From the NCBI RefSeq assembly GCF_002891535.1, contig NZ_PDZR01000019.1:24382-88381 (forward strand): a stretch of 64,000 nt of DNA, read 5' to 3'. Position numbers and translations under genes: made by a program. The stretch's first letter is position 1. The number at the start of each line of letters is the position of its first letter. This DNA comes from Methylocella silvestris (lineage in GTDB: Bacteria > Pseudomonadota > Alphaproteobacteria > Rhizobiales > Beijerinckiaceae). Positions 45,396-55,582 of the stretch are shown here, piece by piece. Below the pieces are notes generated by a model that saw only the letters and a list, made by a program, of their open reading frames with translations, had not been told where the DNA came from and ran no database searches.

Positions 45396-48300
45396 TCACG
45401 CCGCGGGCGCTACGGCCGGCGTCTTCGCCTTGCGTTGCTTCCGGCGCACCTCAAAACCTTGCAGAAGCGTGAAGAACGACGGCACGAACAACACGGCAAG
45501 GCAGGTCGAGGCGATCATGCCGCTGAACACGCTGATGCCGAGCGAGCGGCGCGCGTTGGCCCCTGCCCCTGTCGCAACGACCAGCGGCACGACGCCGAGG
45601 ATGAAGGCGAAAGAGGTCATCAGGATTGGACGGAACCGCACGCGCGCAGCCTCGACGGCGGCGTCGATCACCGATTTGCCGTTCTTGACGTGCTCCTCAC
45701 GGGCCACTTCGACGATCAGAATGCCATTCTTCGCCGACAATGCGATCAGCAGCATGAGGCCGATCTGCGTATAAAGATTATTGGCGACGCCAAGGCTCGT
45801 CAGCGCGATGACCGGACCGAGCAGCGCAAGAGGCACGGCAGACAGCACGGACAAGGGCAAGAGCCAGCTTTCATATTGCCCCGCCAGTACGAGATAAACG
45901 AGCAGGATCGACAGGCCGAAGACGGCCACGAGCTGATTGCCGACAAGCTTTTCCTGATAGGACATGCCGGACCATTCAAAGCCGGCGTCCTTCGGCAGGG
46001 TTGATGTGGCGATCTTCTCCATCGTCGCCATCGACTGCCCCGAGCTGAAGCCGCGCGCGGGACCGCCGACCACCGTCGCCGCCGGAAACAGATTGTAGAG
46101 CGTGATCAGCGGCGGGGCGACCTCATGGCCGAGATAAGCGACGGAGCTGATCGGCACCATCTGCAGGTCCTTGTTACGGACGTAGAAATTGAGGATGTCC
46201 TCCGGCGTCAGACGAAACTGCGAATCGGCCTGCGCATAGACCTGATAGGTCAGGCCGAATTTGTTGAACTGGTTGATGAAGCTCGAACCCAGAAAGGTGC
46301 TCAGCGTCGAGAACACGTCGCCGACGGAAACCTTCAGCGTTTGCGCCCGGTCGCGATCGACGGTAACGCCGACATGCGGCGCGCTTCCATGAAATGTCGT
46401 CAACACCCGCTGCAGCGAGGGATCCGCCGTCGCCTGCTTGACGATCTGCTGCGTCACCTCGTCAAGCTGGACGAAATTCTGACTGCCGCCGCGCAGTTCA
46501 ACCATCATCTGGAAGCCGCCTGCCTGACCGATGCCAGGGATCGGCGGCGGCACCAGCACGAATCCGCGCCCGTCCGGCAGATCATTCAGCTTGGCCTGCA
46601 TATGCTCGAGGATCGAGATAAGGTCCTGCCCCTTCTGTTTTTCGCGTTCGGCGTAGGATTTGAAGATCACATATTCGACGCCGGCGTTGGCGAGAGTCGC
46701 ATTGTTGTCGAGCACCGATTGCCCGGAAATCGCGATGACATTCTCAACGCCGGGCGTCGCTTTGGCGATTTCCGTCGCAAGGCCAAGCGCTGCCGTCGTG
46801 CGGCCGAGCGCGGCGCCGTCCGGCAGCTGCACGGCGATCATCGCATAGCCCTGATCGTCATTAGGGATGAAGGCCGTCGGCAATCGCGCGATGCCCCAGA
46901 TGCCAAGGCCAGCGAGCGCAATGGCGATCATGACCATCAGCCCGGCGTGACGCACCATGCGGCCGATCAGCGCCGCATAGCCGTTCTCCATCTTCTGGTA
47001 GACGAAATTAAAGCCGCGGTAGAAGGCGTTGCGCTGGTCCGGCGGCGTCGCCTCGCGCAGCCACATGGCGCATTGGGTCGGTTTCAGGGTCGCCGCATTG
47101 ATGGCGCTGATCAGAGCCGTCACCGCGATGACAAGCGCAAATTGCGCGAACATCTGTCCGGTAAGGCCCGGCATGAAGGCGGCGGGAATGAACACCGACA
47201 TCAGAACCAGAGTGATGCCGAGGATCGGCCCGATCAATTCATTCATCGCCGTGATGGCGGCGTCATGCCCCGACATGCCGCGCTCGATATATTTCGAGAC
47301 GCCCTCGACGATGACGATGGCGTCGTCGACGACGATGCCGATCGCCAGCACGATGCCGAACAGGGTCGAGAGATTGACGGTAAATCCAAGCGCCGCCATG
47401 CCGGCGAAGGCGCCGATGATGGTGACGGGAACGGTCGTCGCCGGCACCAGCGTCGCGCGGAAATTCTGCAAAAAGACGAGGATCACGATGAGGACGAGAA
47501 TGCCCGCCTGATAGAGCGTCTTGTAGACTTCGGTGATCGAATCCTCGACGAAGATCGTCGTATCGAACGGGATGGTGAAGCGGAGACCCTCGGGGAAATG
47601 CTTGGACAGTTGGTCCATCTTCGTTTTGACCGCCTTGGCGACGGCGATCGAATTGGCCTCTGGCGTCTGAAAAATAGCGACGCCGGAACCGGGCTTCGCG
47701 TTCAGCTTGAAATCCTGCGAATAGGTCTGCGCGCCGAGATCGACGCGGGCGACGTCCTTGACCCGCACAAGCTTCCCGCCCTGGGCGGTCAGATCCTTGA
47801 TGATGATGTCTTCGAACTGCGCCGGATTGTCGAAGCGCGATTTGATGTCGATCGTATATTGAAATTCCTGGTCTTTCGGCGCGGGCGGCATGCCGACCTG
47901 CCCGGCTGCGACCTCCTGGCTCTGCTCGCGCACGGCGAGGATCACGTCTTTTGGCTGCAAGCCATAGGAATAGAGCTTTTGCGGATCAAGCCAGATCCGC
48001 ATGGCGTAATTGCTCGCGCCGAACACGGAGACATTGCCGACGCCGGGCAGCCGCGAGAGCTCGTTGACCAGATTGATCGTCGCATAATTGCTCATGAACA
48101 GGCTGTCGTAGCGCCCGTCCGGCGAATCCAGCGTGACGATCTGCAAGATGCCGGTGTTCTTTTTCTGGATCGTGACGCCCTGCGACTGCACCTCCTGCGG
48201 CAGCTGCGCCATCGCGCTGTTGACGCGATTCTGTACGAGCACCTGATCGATGTTCGGATCGGTGCCGATGTCGAAAGTCACGGTCAGAACGTAGGTGCCG

Positions 48301-48557
48301 TCGGCGGCGCTGGTCGACTGCATGTAGAGCATGCGATCGACGCCATTGACCTGCAATTCGATCGGCAGCGCTACTGTATCGACGACCGTCTGCGGGCTCG
48401 CGCCCGGATAGCGCGTCGTCACCTGCACCGTCGGCGGAACGACGTTCGGATATTCCGAAACCGGCAGCGTATAAAGGGCCACCGAGCCAATGAGCACGAT
48501 GATGATCGCCAGAACATTGGCGAGGACCGGATGCTCGATGAAAAACTTCGAAATCAT
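45396..48557 (-). CDS. RND efflux pump, AcrB/MexB (HAE1) type
   Basis: Inner-membrane proton-driven pump of a tripartite multidrug exporter. The 1053-residue protein has twelve predicted TM segments and two large periplasmic loops. The proton-relay pair is in GIVVDDAIVIVEG (TM4, near residue 407), and SALNAATLKP- and SAKNGILIVEVAREE-type motifs are intact. The opening (MISKFFIEHPVLANVLAIIIVLIGSVALYTLPVSEYPNV) is typical. Last gene of an OMF-adaptor-pump operon, 27 bp after the adaptor. Substrates unknown. Confidence 0.95.
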   Translation of the reverse strand: MISKFFIEHPVLANVLAIIIVLIGSVALYTLPVSEYPNVVPPTVQVTTRYPGASPQTVVDTVALPIELQVNGVDRMLYMQSTSAADGTYVLTVTFDIGTDPNIDQVLVQNRVNSAMAQLPQEVQSQGVTIQKKNTGILQIVTLDSPDGRYDSLFMSNYATINLVNELSRLPGVGNVSVFGASNYAMRIWLDPQKLYSYGLQPKDVILAVREQSQEVAAGQVGMPPAPKDQEFQYTIDIKSRFDNPAQFEDIIIKDLTAQGGKLVRVKDVARVDLGAQTYSQDFKLNAKPGSGVAIFQTPEANSIAVAKAVKTKMDQLSKHFPEGLRFTIPFDTTIFVEDSITEVYKTLYQAGILVLIVILVFLQNFRATLVPATTVPVTIIGAFAGMAALGFTVNLSTLFGIVLAIGIVVDDAIVIVEGVSKYIERGMSGHDAAITAMNELIGPILGITLVLMSVFIPAAFMPGLTGQMFAQFALVIAVTALISAINAATLKPTQCAMWLREATPPDQRNAFYRGFNFVYQKMENGYAALIGRMVRHAGLMVMIAIALAGLGIWGIARLPTAFIPNDDQGYAMIAVQLPDGAALGRTTAALGLATEIAKATPGVENVIAISGQSVLDNNATLANAGVEYVIFKSYAEREKQKGQDLISILEHMQAKLNDLPDGRGFVLVPPPIPGIGQAGGFQMMVELRGGSQNFVQLDEVTQQIVKQATADPSLQRVLTTFHGSAPHVGVTVDRDRAQTLKVSVGDVFSTLSTFLGSSFINQFNKFGLTYQVYAQADSQFRLTPEDILNFYVRNKDLQMVPISSVAYLGHEVAPPLITLYNLFPAATVVGGPARGFSSGQSMATMEKIATSTLPKDAGFEWSGMSYQEKLVGNQLVAVFGLSILLVYLVLAGQYESWLLPLSVLSAVPLALLGPVIALTSLGVANNLYTQIGLMLLIALSAKNGILIVEVAREEHVKNGKSVIDAAVEAARVRFRPILMTSFAFILGVVPLVVATGAGANARRSLGISVFSGMIASTCLAVLFVPSFFTLLQGFEVRRKQRKAKTPAVAPAA

Positions 48558-48584
48558 GGCGCAAAGCCTTGCTGGACTAAAGTC

Positions 48585-49832
48585 CTACTGGGCGTCGATG
48601 CTGGTCAGCTTCGGGACGACCTTGAGGCCGGGAGACACGCGCCAGAGATCGCCGACGACGACGCGGTCGGCAGCAGAAATTCCCGAAGCAATCACCCTGA
48701 GATTGCCGACCTGCTCCGCCGGTTTGACGTAGCGCTGTTCGACGACGTCGTCCTTGTTGACGATCATCAGATAGAGCCCGCCCTGATCCTCGCCGATGGC
48801 CCGCGCCGGCACGAGGAGCGCGCCTTGCGCGACATGCCCCTTCGGCAGGCGCATGCGGACGAAGAGGCCGGGCAGCAGGTTACGATCAGGGTTCTTGAAA
48901 ATACCGCGCACCTGTAGCGTGCCAGTCGCCGGATCGAACTGCGGCGATACGAATTCCAGATATCCGCTGTAGGGATAGCCCTTGCCGTTCTCGAGGCCGA
49001 CGTCGACCGGAACCTTCAGAATGTCCGCTGGCGACAGGCGCTTCTCGTTGAGATTGGCTCGAATTTCGAGCACCTGAGCCTCGCTCAGGGTGGCCGTCAC
49101 ATAGATCGGGTCGAGCTGGTTGATCTCGGCGAGTGCGGTCTGCTGCCCAGGGCCGCCGACGACGTTTCCGGGATCGACGAGATGCTTGCCCATCAGCCCA
49201 TCAAATGGAGCCCTGACCTCGGTATAGTCCAAATTCAGCTTGGCGACTTCGATCTGTCCCTGGGCGCCGAGAATTCCCGCCTCGGCGGCGGCGCGCTGAT
49301 AGACCCATTTGTCGACTTCGGTCGCCGTCGCGGCGTTCTTTTTGTAAAGCGCGGTGTAGCGCACGACCTCGGTCTTGGCGTAGACGAGCGCCGCCTGCTG
49401 CGCCTGCAATTGCGCTTCGGCCTGCTGCAGCTGAGCCTTGTATTGCGCCTGCTGTATGGTGAACAGAAGATCGTTCTTCTTGACGAGGGCGCCGTCTTCA
49501 AAGTGGATCTTTTCAAGATAGCCTTCGACGCGGGCGATCAGCTTGACCACATTGGCGGACGCCACAGTGCCCGTGACCTCGACATAGTCGGTGACGGTTT
49601 GCGATTTGGGCCGCACCACCGGGATTTCCGGCGCCGCCGCCGCAAAGACAGCCCCAAGGTTCGGCGCGGCGCGTCTCGCGGCGGCCTCGGTCCCGATCCC
49701 GGCGCGCGCCTCAAGCGGCAAAAGAGCGACGGCGAGCAGAGCCAGCGCCAGGAAAGGCTCGTGGGCGCCGCCTCGCCATTGCGCATCGCCCGCCGCCCCT
49801 GCGCGCCTTGTTTCCATGGACCTCGGCTTCAT
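48585..49832 (-). CDS. RND efflux periplasmic adaptor (MexE/AcrA-like)
   Basis: Membrane-fusion protein joining the pump to the outer-membrane channel. It has a signal segment (FLALALLAVALLPLEARAG) without a lipobox cysteine, then paired lipoyl half-motifs (VKLIARVEGYLEKIHFEDGALVKK and LDYTEVRAPFDGLMG), a long alpha-hairpin between them (QAEAQLQAQQAALVYAK) and a beta-barrel. ATG 49832 (AAAGGG upstream) is preferred; an in-frame TTG 49862 overlapping the OMF stop codon is possible. Middle gene of the operon. Confidence 0.92.
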   Translation of the reverse strand: MKPRSMETRRAGAAGDAQWRGGAHEPFLALALLAVALLPLEARAGIGTEAAARRAAPNLGAVFAAAAPEIPVVRPKSQTVTDYVEVTGTVASANVVKLIARVEGYLEKIHFEDGALVKKNDLLFTIQQAQYKAQLQQAEAQLQAQQAALVYAKTEVVRYTALYKKNAATATEVDKWVYQRAAAEAGILGAQGQIEVAKLNLDYTEVRAPFDGLMGKHLVDPGNVVGGPGQQTALAEINQLDPIYVTATLSEAQVLEIRANLNEKRLSPADILKVPVDVGLENGKGYPYSGYLEFVSPQFDPATGTLQVRGIFKNPDRNLLPGLFVRMRLPKGHVAQGALLVPARAIGEDQGGLYLMIVNKDDVVEQRYVKPAEQVGNLRVIASGISAADRVVVGDLWRVSPGLKVVPKLTSIDAQ

Positions 49833-49858
49833 GGCAAAACGCCCTTTACGAAAAAAGC

Positions 49859-51565
49859 TCAAAATTCTGGCGCCCGCACGGTCGGCCCGGCGTCCTCAGG
49901 ACCCGGCAGCCCGGGCGTCGGCGCGGCGATAGCGGGCGGCGGCGGTTTGGGCGCGCCCGCTGGCGGCAGGACATCGCCCCAATCCGTGCGCGCGCGCATC
50001 TCCGCGTTCGTGGCGGGGGGCACAAAATCATTGCCCTCACGAATCTGCCAGCCGCCGCCCAGCGCCGCATAGACGGCGGTGACGGCAAGCGGAATGTCGC
50101 CCTCGGCGATGGCGAGGTCGTTCTGAGCCTGGAGCAGATTCTGCTCCGAGGTCAGCACGGAGGTGAAATCGCGCGTGCCCTGTTGATATTCGAGCAGCGA
50201 AATGCCGAGCGCGCCATTGGCCGCCGCGACGCTGCGCCGAAGCGCCGCCGTCGCCAGCCGCGATTGCAGATAGCCGGAAATCCCGTTCTCGACGTCCTGC
50301 TGCGCCTTCAGCACCGTATTTTGATAGTCGACCAGATATTGCTGCAAGGTAGCGTCCTGGAGACGCACATTATTGGTGATCTGGCCATAGTTCAGAATAT
50401 TCCACTGGAACGACGGGCCGAAAGAATAGGCGAGCCCCGCCGGCGTAAAGATCGAGCTCAATTTGGCGCCGTTTATGGTGCTGGCTGAGCCGCCGATCCG
50501 GCCCGTCAGCGTCAAGGCCGGATAGAGTTCGGCCTGCGCGACGCCGATCTGGGCGCTTTGCGCAGCGGCCCGCAATTCGGCCGCGCGCACGTCGGGGCGC
50601 CGCCGCAACAGATCGGCCGGAATGCCGACGAAAATCTTCGCCGGCGCGAGCGGTATTTTGCCGACCCCGCCCCGCAGCAGCGATTCGATCGGCTCCGGCG
50701 TCAGCCCCAGCAGCACGCGCAGTGCGTTCAGACCCTGCTGCAGCTGTTGCGTCAGCTGTGGCACGGAAGCCTCGGTCTGGCCTAGCACATTCTCGGCCTG
50801 GTAAACGTCGAGCTTGGTCGACGCGCCGCCGGCGAAGCGGTCGCGCGCGACCTGCACCGCCTCCTTCTGCCGAACGATATTGGTTCTTGCGATAGCGATG
50901 CGCTTTTCGAGAGTGCGAATACCGATAAAGGTCCTGGCGACGTCGCCAAGCAGAGCGACGAGCACTTCGTCATAGGTCGCGATCGAGGCCAGATAGGCGG
51001 CGTCCGCCGACTCGACGCCCCGCCGGAATTTGCCCCAGAAGTCAAGCTCCCAGGCGGCTTTGACGCCAAGCTGCGACTGCCAGAAGTTGTTCAGCTGCAA
51101 CTGCGGGTTGGCGGCGGCGTCGGCGTGGCTCGGCCGATTGTAGGTCGTGAGCCCAAGGCCCTGCTGTTGTTGCGGATAGAGGTCGCCGATGGCGACGCCA
51201 AGTTGCGCCCTTGCTTGCAGCACACGCGTGCCGGCGCTGAGCAGCGTCAGATTTTGCTGGTAAGCGATCTCGATCAGACGATCCAGCGCCGGATCGTGAA
51301 AGGCCTTCCACCAATCGCGATAGTCCTGGCGCGCGCTGACGACGGCCTTGTTGCCCGATTCGAGATAATTCGGCGCGACTGGCGCCACAGGCGGAACGAA
51401 ATTCGGCCCGACGGCGCAACCGGCGAGCAGGCCTGCCAGCGTGAGGGCGGCCAAGCGCGCCATCGGTCCAACGCCCGGCGCCGGCGGCTTGCGCCGCCGG
51501 ACGCCTATCGGCATGGCATCGGCGATCCTCACCGGCGAGCCGGGCGGACGATTGATAGGGTTCAC
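49859..51565 (-). CDS. RND outer-membrane factor lipoprotein (NodT/OprM family)
   Basis: TolC-like trimeric channel. The 568-residue maximum frame contains a lipobox LLAGC with Cys50, followed by AVGPNFVPP, the standard start of mature OprM/NodT lipoproteins, and two OEP repeats (about residues 100-290 and 310-510). Starts at GTG 51565, ATG 51514 or ATG 51463 are all possible; ATG 51514 gives an ordinary basic signal peptide. First gene of the efflux operon, an order less common than adaptor-pump-channel. No regulator gene is adjacent. Confidence 0.9.
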   Translation of the reverse strand: MNPINRPPGSPVRIADAMPIGVRRRKPPAPGVGPMARLAALTLAGLLAGCAVGPNFVPPVAPVAPNYLESGNKAVVSARQDYRDWWKAFHDPALDRLIEIAYQQNLTLLSAGTRVLQARAQLGVAIGDLYPQQQQGLGLTTYNRPSHADAAANPQLQLNNFWQSQLGVKAAWELDFWGKFRRGVESADAAYLASIATYDEVLVALLGDVARTFIGIRTLEKRIAIARTNIVRQKEAVQVARDRFAGGASTKLDVYQAENVLGQTEASVPQLTQQLQQGLNALRVLLGLTPEPIESLLRGGVGKIPLAPAKIFVGIPADLLRRRPDVRAAELRAAAQSAQIGVAQAELYPALTLTGRIGGSASTINGAKLSSIFTPAGLAYSFGPSFQWNILNYGQITNNVRLQDATLQQYLVDYQNTVLKAQQDVENGISGYLQSRLATAALRRSVAAANGALGISLLEYQQGTRDFTSVLTSEQNLLQAQNDLAIAEGDIPLAVTAVYAALGGGWQIREGNDFVPPATNAEMRARTDWGDVLPPAGAPKPPPPAIAAPTPGLPGPEDAGPTVRAPEF

Positions 51566-51865
51566 TGGTCAATGGCCCGGTTACGGCGTCTTACCGCTCA
51601 GCTAACATCAGTTTGGCGTCGAAGGCTGTGATAGTTTAGCAACGCTGGCCCCAATTCAATTGCGCCCCTGCTCCTTTCAGGCCGGTTCTTTCCAGCGGGA
51701 GCCACATCATAGGTCAGCATCGTTGCTGGACTTTTGGACTGGGCGGACCTTGCGCGAAATTCGCCCCGCGTCCTTTGCCAGAGACCAGAAGGCGAATATG
51801 CTGTTACAACAGAACCGCGCTGCGGCTAATGCTGAACGCTAAAGACATCGTACGAGGCCCCATCT

Positions 51866-53038
51866 ATGCAAAGCCCACCGCCGTCAATGCTTAAGTCGCA
51901 TGTGGTCAAGGAGCGGCCCGAATTCGAGCGTATCGCTCTCTTGCTGCAGGGCGGAGGCGCTCTCGGCTCGTATCAGGGCGGCGTCTATGCCGCGCTGGCG
52001 GAATCAAACCTTCATCCCGACTGGGTCGCGGGCATCTCGATCGGCGCCCTGAACGCGGCGCTGATCGCCGGCAATCCGCCGGAGCAGCGCGTCGCCCGCG
52101 TGCGTCAGTTCTGGGAGGAGATCACCGCCTCGCCGGTTGGGCTGCCCTTCATGAAGATGGCGGAAATCAAGGGCGATTATCTGCACAGTCTCGTCAATCA
52201 GACGCGCGCGATGGGCGTCCTTTTCAGCGGCGCTCCAGCGTTTTTCAAACCGCGCGCGCTGCCTCCCTTCCTGCATCAGCCAGGCTCAGTGGAAGCGCTG
52301 AGCTTTTACGACACCGCGCCTCTTCGCGCGACGCTGGAGCGCCTTGTCGATTTCGATCGGATCAATACCGGCGAGACGCGGCTCAGCGTCGGAGCAACCA
52401 ATGTGCGCACCGGCAATTTTGCCTATTTCGATACGACGACGCATTTGATCAAACCCGAACATATCATGGCCAGCGGCGCATTGCCGCCGGGATTTCCGCC
52501 GGTCGAGATCGAAGGCGAGTTTTATTGGGACGGCGGCATTGTCTCCAACACGCCGCTGCAATGGGTGCTCGACAGCCATCCGCGCGCCGACACGCTGGCC
52601 TTTCAGGTCGATCTGTGGAGCGCGCGAGGCCAAATTCCACGCGACCTCGCCGAGGTCGACCTGCGCGCGAAGGAAATCCGGTTTTCGAGCCGCACGCGGC
52701 AGGGGACCGATCAATTTCGAAAAGCGCAACAGCTGCGCCGCGCGGTCGGCAGCCTGTTGAAGAGCCTGCCGGGCGACCGCCGCAACGACCCCGAATGGCG
52801 GCTGCTCGAATCCGAAGTGGATGAAAAAGTCTATAATATTATACACCTCATCTATCGCGCCAGCGCCTATGAGGGATCCTGCAAGGATTTTGAATTCTCG
52901 CGCCTGACGATGGAGGAACACTGGCGCGCGGGATATAACGACACCGTCCGGACCCTGCGCCATCCGGAAGTTCTGCAGCGCCCGGACAACGCCGAAGGGT
53001 TTTCCGCGTTCGATCTGTCGATCGACGGACGCGAATAG
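51866..53038 (+). CDS. Patatin-like phospholipase
   Basis: The 390-residue cytosolic hydrolase has the patatin oxyanion loop QGGGALGSYQGG (28-39), nucleophile Ser58 in GISIG and catalytic Asp222 in WDGG. The C-terminal 100 residues (QLRRAVGSLLKSLPGDRRNDPEWRLL region, HLIYRASAYEGSCKDFEFS) match the DUF3734 extension often seen in PHB-producing alphaproteobacteria. It may act on membrane or granule lipids. The 300-bp upstream interval (51566-51865) divergent from the efflux operon shows no clear operator. Confidence 0.9.
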   Translation: MQSPPPSMLKSHVVKERPEFERIALLLQGGGALGSYQGGVYAALAESNLHPDWVAGISIGALNAALIAGNPPEQRVARVRQFWEEITASPVGLPFMKMAEIKGDYLHSLVNQTRAMGVLFSGAPAFFKPRALPPFLHQPGSVEALSFYDTAPLRATLERLVDFDRINTGETRLSVGATNVRTGNFAYFDTTTHLIKPEHIMASGALPPGFPPVEIEGEFYWDGGIVSNTPLQWVLDSHPRADTLAFQVDLWSARGQIPRDLAEVDLRAKEIRFSSRTRQGTDQFRKAQQLRRAVGSLLKSLPGDRRNDPEWRLLESEVDEKVYNIIHLIYRASAYEGSCKDFEFSRLTMEEHWRAGYNDTVRTLRHPEVLQRPDNAEGFSAFDLSIDGRE

Positions 53039-53288
53039 AGAACGCCTGTCCTCTGCGGGCTGTCCGCGCAAGGCGCTCCGCGCGCCGGGCGAAGGGCGCG
53101 CCCCAGATGACGGCGATCATTCATATTTCACGCCGAGAGCGATCTTGCCGGAGCCGCCGCAGAGCGGCGCGCCGGCCGCTTCCTGTTCGATTCAGCTTGA
53201 GTCTTCCCTTCCCGACGTGCGCGGCCGTTCCGGCGGCTGGCGGAAAACGCCGGCTTATCGCAAGTGGAAGCCGGCATTCGTTGAATAT

Positions 53289-53303
53289 TTAACGTGTCGT
53301 TAA
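53289..53303 (+). promoter_or_regulatory. CtrA-type box upstream of minCDE
   Basis: TTAA-CGTGTCG-TTAA is an exact TTAA-N7-TTAA CtrA recognition site, and TTAACG/CGTTAA is also a perfect dyad. It lies 47 bp before the minC start codon. Three GANTC sites (53189, 53199 and 53332) lie in the same 311-bp gene-free interval 53039-53349. CtrA control of min genes is known in Brucella and Sinorhizobium. Confidence 0.65.
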
Positions 53304-53349
53304 CCAAGCGTTGCCTAAATTGATACAGTTAGATTCTTAAGGGGCAAAT

Positions 53350-54093
53350 GTGACCGCCGCAGCCCGCCCACGTCATTCGATCCGCTTCCACAGCCGTTCG
53401 TTCCACGCGATGGCGCTCGCGCCGCAGCCACCGCTCGCCGACTGGCTGGCTGAATTCGACGCCTGGGTCGAGCGCTCCCCCGGCTTCTTCGTCGGACGCC
53501 CCATCGTGCTCGATCTCTCGGGCCTGCAATTAAGCAAGGAAGAAGCGTTCGCCCTCGTCAAAACCCTGTTCGAGCGCAACATCCAGATCATGGGGATCGA
53601 GCACGGCGATCCATCCTGGCGCGAATTTGGAATGCCGCCGCCCTTCGTCAGCGGCGGCCGCTACGTCAATGAAACGCCGCGCGGCAATGTCGAGGCGATC
53701 GCGCGCATCGTCGACCGCCCGGCCGTCGAGGAAGCCAAGGCGCCGGAGCCGGCCACGCCGGTGCGCCCGAATGCGCTTCTGATCGAGGCGCCATTGCGCT
53801 CCGGCCAATATATCGAACATCTCGAGGGCGATGTGATCGTCGTTGGCTCGGTCGCCTCGGGCGCCGAAATCGTCGCCGGCGGTTCGATCCACGTCTATGG
53901 CGCGCTGCGCGGCCGGGCGATCGCCGGCGCCGGTCATCCGAACGCGCGCATTTTCTGCCGCAAGCTCGAAGCCGAGCTTTTGGCGATCGACGGGCTCTAC
54001 CTTACCGCCGACGACACCGACGCCGCCCTGCGCGGCAAGCCGGTTCAGGTCCGGCTCGACGGCGACGCCTTGACGATAACGGTTCAGGACTAG
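53350..54093 (+). CDS. minC: Septum site-determining protein MinC
   Basis: FtsZ-assembly inhibitor that keeps division at midcell. The 247-residue product has an N-terminal MinC_N domain (FVGRPIVLDLSGLQLSKEEAFALVKTLFERNIQIMGIE), a Pro/Ala linker near 140-150, and the C-terminal beta-helix (QYIEHLEGDVIVVGSVASGAEIVAGGSIHVYGALRGRAIAG, HPNARIFCRKLEAELLAIDG) that binds MinD. GTG 53350 with AAGGGGCAAAT upstream fixes the start. First gene of minCDE, with a CtrA-type box upstream. Confidence 0.95.
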   Translation: MTAAARPRHSIRFHSRSFHAMALAPQPPLADWLAEFDAWVERSPGFFVGRPIVLDLSGLQLSKEEAFALVKTLFERNIQIMGIEHGDPSWREFGMPPPFVSGGRYVNETPRGNVEAIARIVDRPAVEEAKAPEPATPVRPNALLIEAPLRSGQYIEHLEGDVIVVGSVASGAEIVAGGSIHVYGALRGRAIAGAGHPNARIFCRKLEAELLAIDGLYLTADDTDAALRGKPVQVRLDGDALTITVQD

Positions 54094-54195
54094 GCGCGGC
54101 CACCGCAAACGGCTGCGCTTTTTTGATGGTTCCACGCATGACTTTCCCGCCCCTTCGCCCGGCGGGAGGCCATGCCTAGCGGGGAGACAGCGCAT

Positions 54196-55011
54196 ATGGC
54201 CAAGGTTTTGGTCGTGACCTCAGGTAAAGGCGGCGTCGGCAAGACGACCTCCACGGCGGCTTTGGGCGTCGCCCTCGCCAAGAGCGGCAAAAACGTCGTA
54301 CTCGTCGATTTCGACGTCGGTCTGCGCAATCTCGACCTCGTCATGGGCGCGGAGCGCCGGGTCGTCTATGATTTCATCAATGTGGCGCAGGGCGACGCCA
54401 AGCTCAATCAGGCGCTAATCCGCGACAAACGCATCGAAACGCTTTCGCTGCTCGCCGCCTCGCAGACCCGCGACAAGGACGCCCTGACCGACGAAGGCGT
54501 CGCCCGCGTCATCGCCGAGCTCCGGGAGAAATTCGACTGGATCGTTTGCGACAGCCCCGCCGGCATCGAGCGCGGCGCGACCCTCGCCATGCGTCACGCC
54601 GACGTCGCGATCGTCGTCACCAATCCGGAAGTCTCCTCGGTGCGCGATTCCGACCGCATCATCGGACTGCTCGATTCCAAGACAGAGAAGGCCGAAAAGG
54701 GCGAGCGCATGGAGAAGCATCTCCTGCTCACCCGCTATGACGCCGCAAGGGCGGAACGCGGCGAAATGCTGAAGGTCGATGACGTTCTCGAAATTTTGTC
54801 GATCCCGCTGATCGGCATCATTCCCGAAAGCGAGGAAGTGCTGCGCGCCTCCAATATCGGCGCGCCCGTCACGCTCAGCGCGACGCCCAACGCCGCGGCG
54901 CGAGCTTATTTCGACGCGGCGCGGCGGCTTAACGGCGAGACCCTGCAAGTTACGATGCCGAACGAAAAGAGAAGCTTCTTCGGCAAGATCTTCGGACGGA
55001 GGGCGGCATGA
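54196..55011 (+). CDS. minD: Septum site-determining ATPase MinD
   Basis: Membrane-bound deviant-Walker ATPase that recruits MinC and oscillates under MinE control. The 271-residue product opens [18 protein letters not shown] (Walker A, residues 11-18), with [17 protein letters not shown] and [10 protein letters not shown] as switch motifs. The C-terminal amphipathic helix ([15 protein letters not shown]) is the membrane-targeting sequence. ATG 54196 with GGGGAGA upstream is used in place of an upstream in-frame start. Stop overlaps the minE start. Confidence 0.97.
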   Translation: MAKVLVVTSGKGGVGKTTSTAALGVALAKSGKNVVLVDFDVGLRNLDLVMGAERRVVYDFINVAQGDAKLNQALIRDKRIETLSLLAASQTRDKDALTDEGVARVIAELREKFDWIVCDSPAGIERGATLAMRHADVAIVVTNPEVSSVRDSDRIIGLLDSKTEKAEKGERMEKHLLLTRYDAARAERGEMLKVDDVLEILSIPLIGIIPESEEVLRASNIGAPVTLSATPNAAARAYFDAARRLNGETLQVTMPNEKRSFFGKIFGRRAA

Positions 55012-55343
55012 ACTTCATGAGTTTCTTCAAGCGGCCGTCGACCGCGCCGGTCGCCAAAGACCGCCTCAAGCTGCTGCTCGCGCATGAGCGGGTGGCGATC
55101 GGCAATTCCGACGTCGTCGCCCTGCTCCGCGAGGAGATCGTCGCCGTCATCGCCAAACATTTCCCGGTCGAATCCAACGCCATAAAGGTGCGCATGGAAA
55201 CCGGCGAGGCGATTTCGACGCTCGAAGTCGAAGTTGAAATCCCAACCCCGCTTTGCGTCAATGTGCGCCTCAACGCCAATGACGACGCTAAAAAAAAAAC
55301 CGAGCCCCAGTCCCGGCCAATCGAGGCGGCGGCCGGGGGATGA
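55008..55343 (+). CDS. minE: Cell division topological factor MinE
   Basis: Stimulates MinD ATPase and drives pole-to-pole dynamics. In the 111-residue product the membrane/MinD-binding N-terminus is [30 protein letters not shown] and the topological domain follows ([41 protein letters not shown]). The last 20 residues are a non-conserved extension. Overlap with minD (ATGA) indicates translational coupling. Confidence 0.95.
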   Translation: MNFMSFFKRPSTAPVAKDRLKLLLAHERVAIGNSDVVALLREEIVAVIAKHFPVESNAIKVRMETGEAISTLEVEVEIPTPLCVNVRLNANDDAKKKTEPQSRPIEAAAGG

Positions 55344-55582
55344 AGCGCGCCAAACGCCGTAACCGCGCGCGGCAATTCGCGTAAGGGCGCGCTGGCCTCG
55401 AGCGAGAAGCCATAAGCCGGATCGCCGCTCGTCGCGGCGATTTTGCGTTGCGGCCACGCCGCGATCCTGCCCTGGAGCGCGACGAAGATGAGCTCGACGA
55501 AATCATCGTTTTGATATCTGCGACCATCGGCCGATGTCGGCGGCGCTTGCATAGCCAGCTGCGGTATTTCGGATGCTCGGTG

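Noticed and set aside
46125..48917. Open plus-strand frame of 930 codons antisense to the RND pump and adaptor
   Set aside because: It is a shadow caused by high-GC codon use on the opposite strand; the product is Arg/His/Asp-rich without any family motif, while the minus-strand product is a textbook AcrB-type pump.
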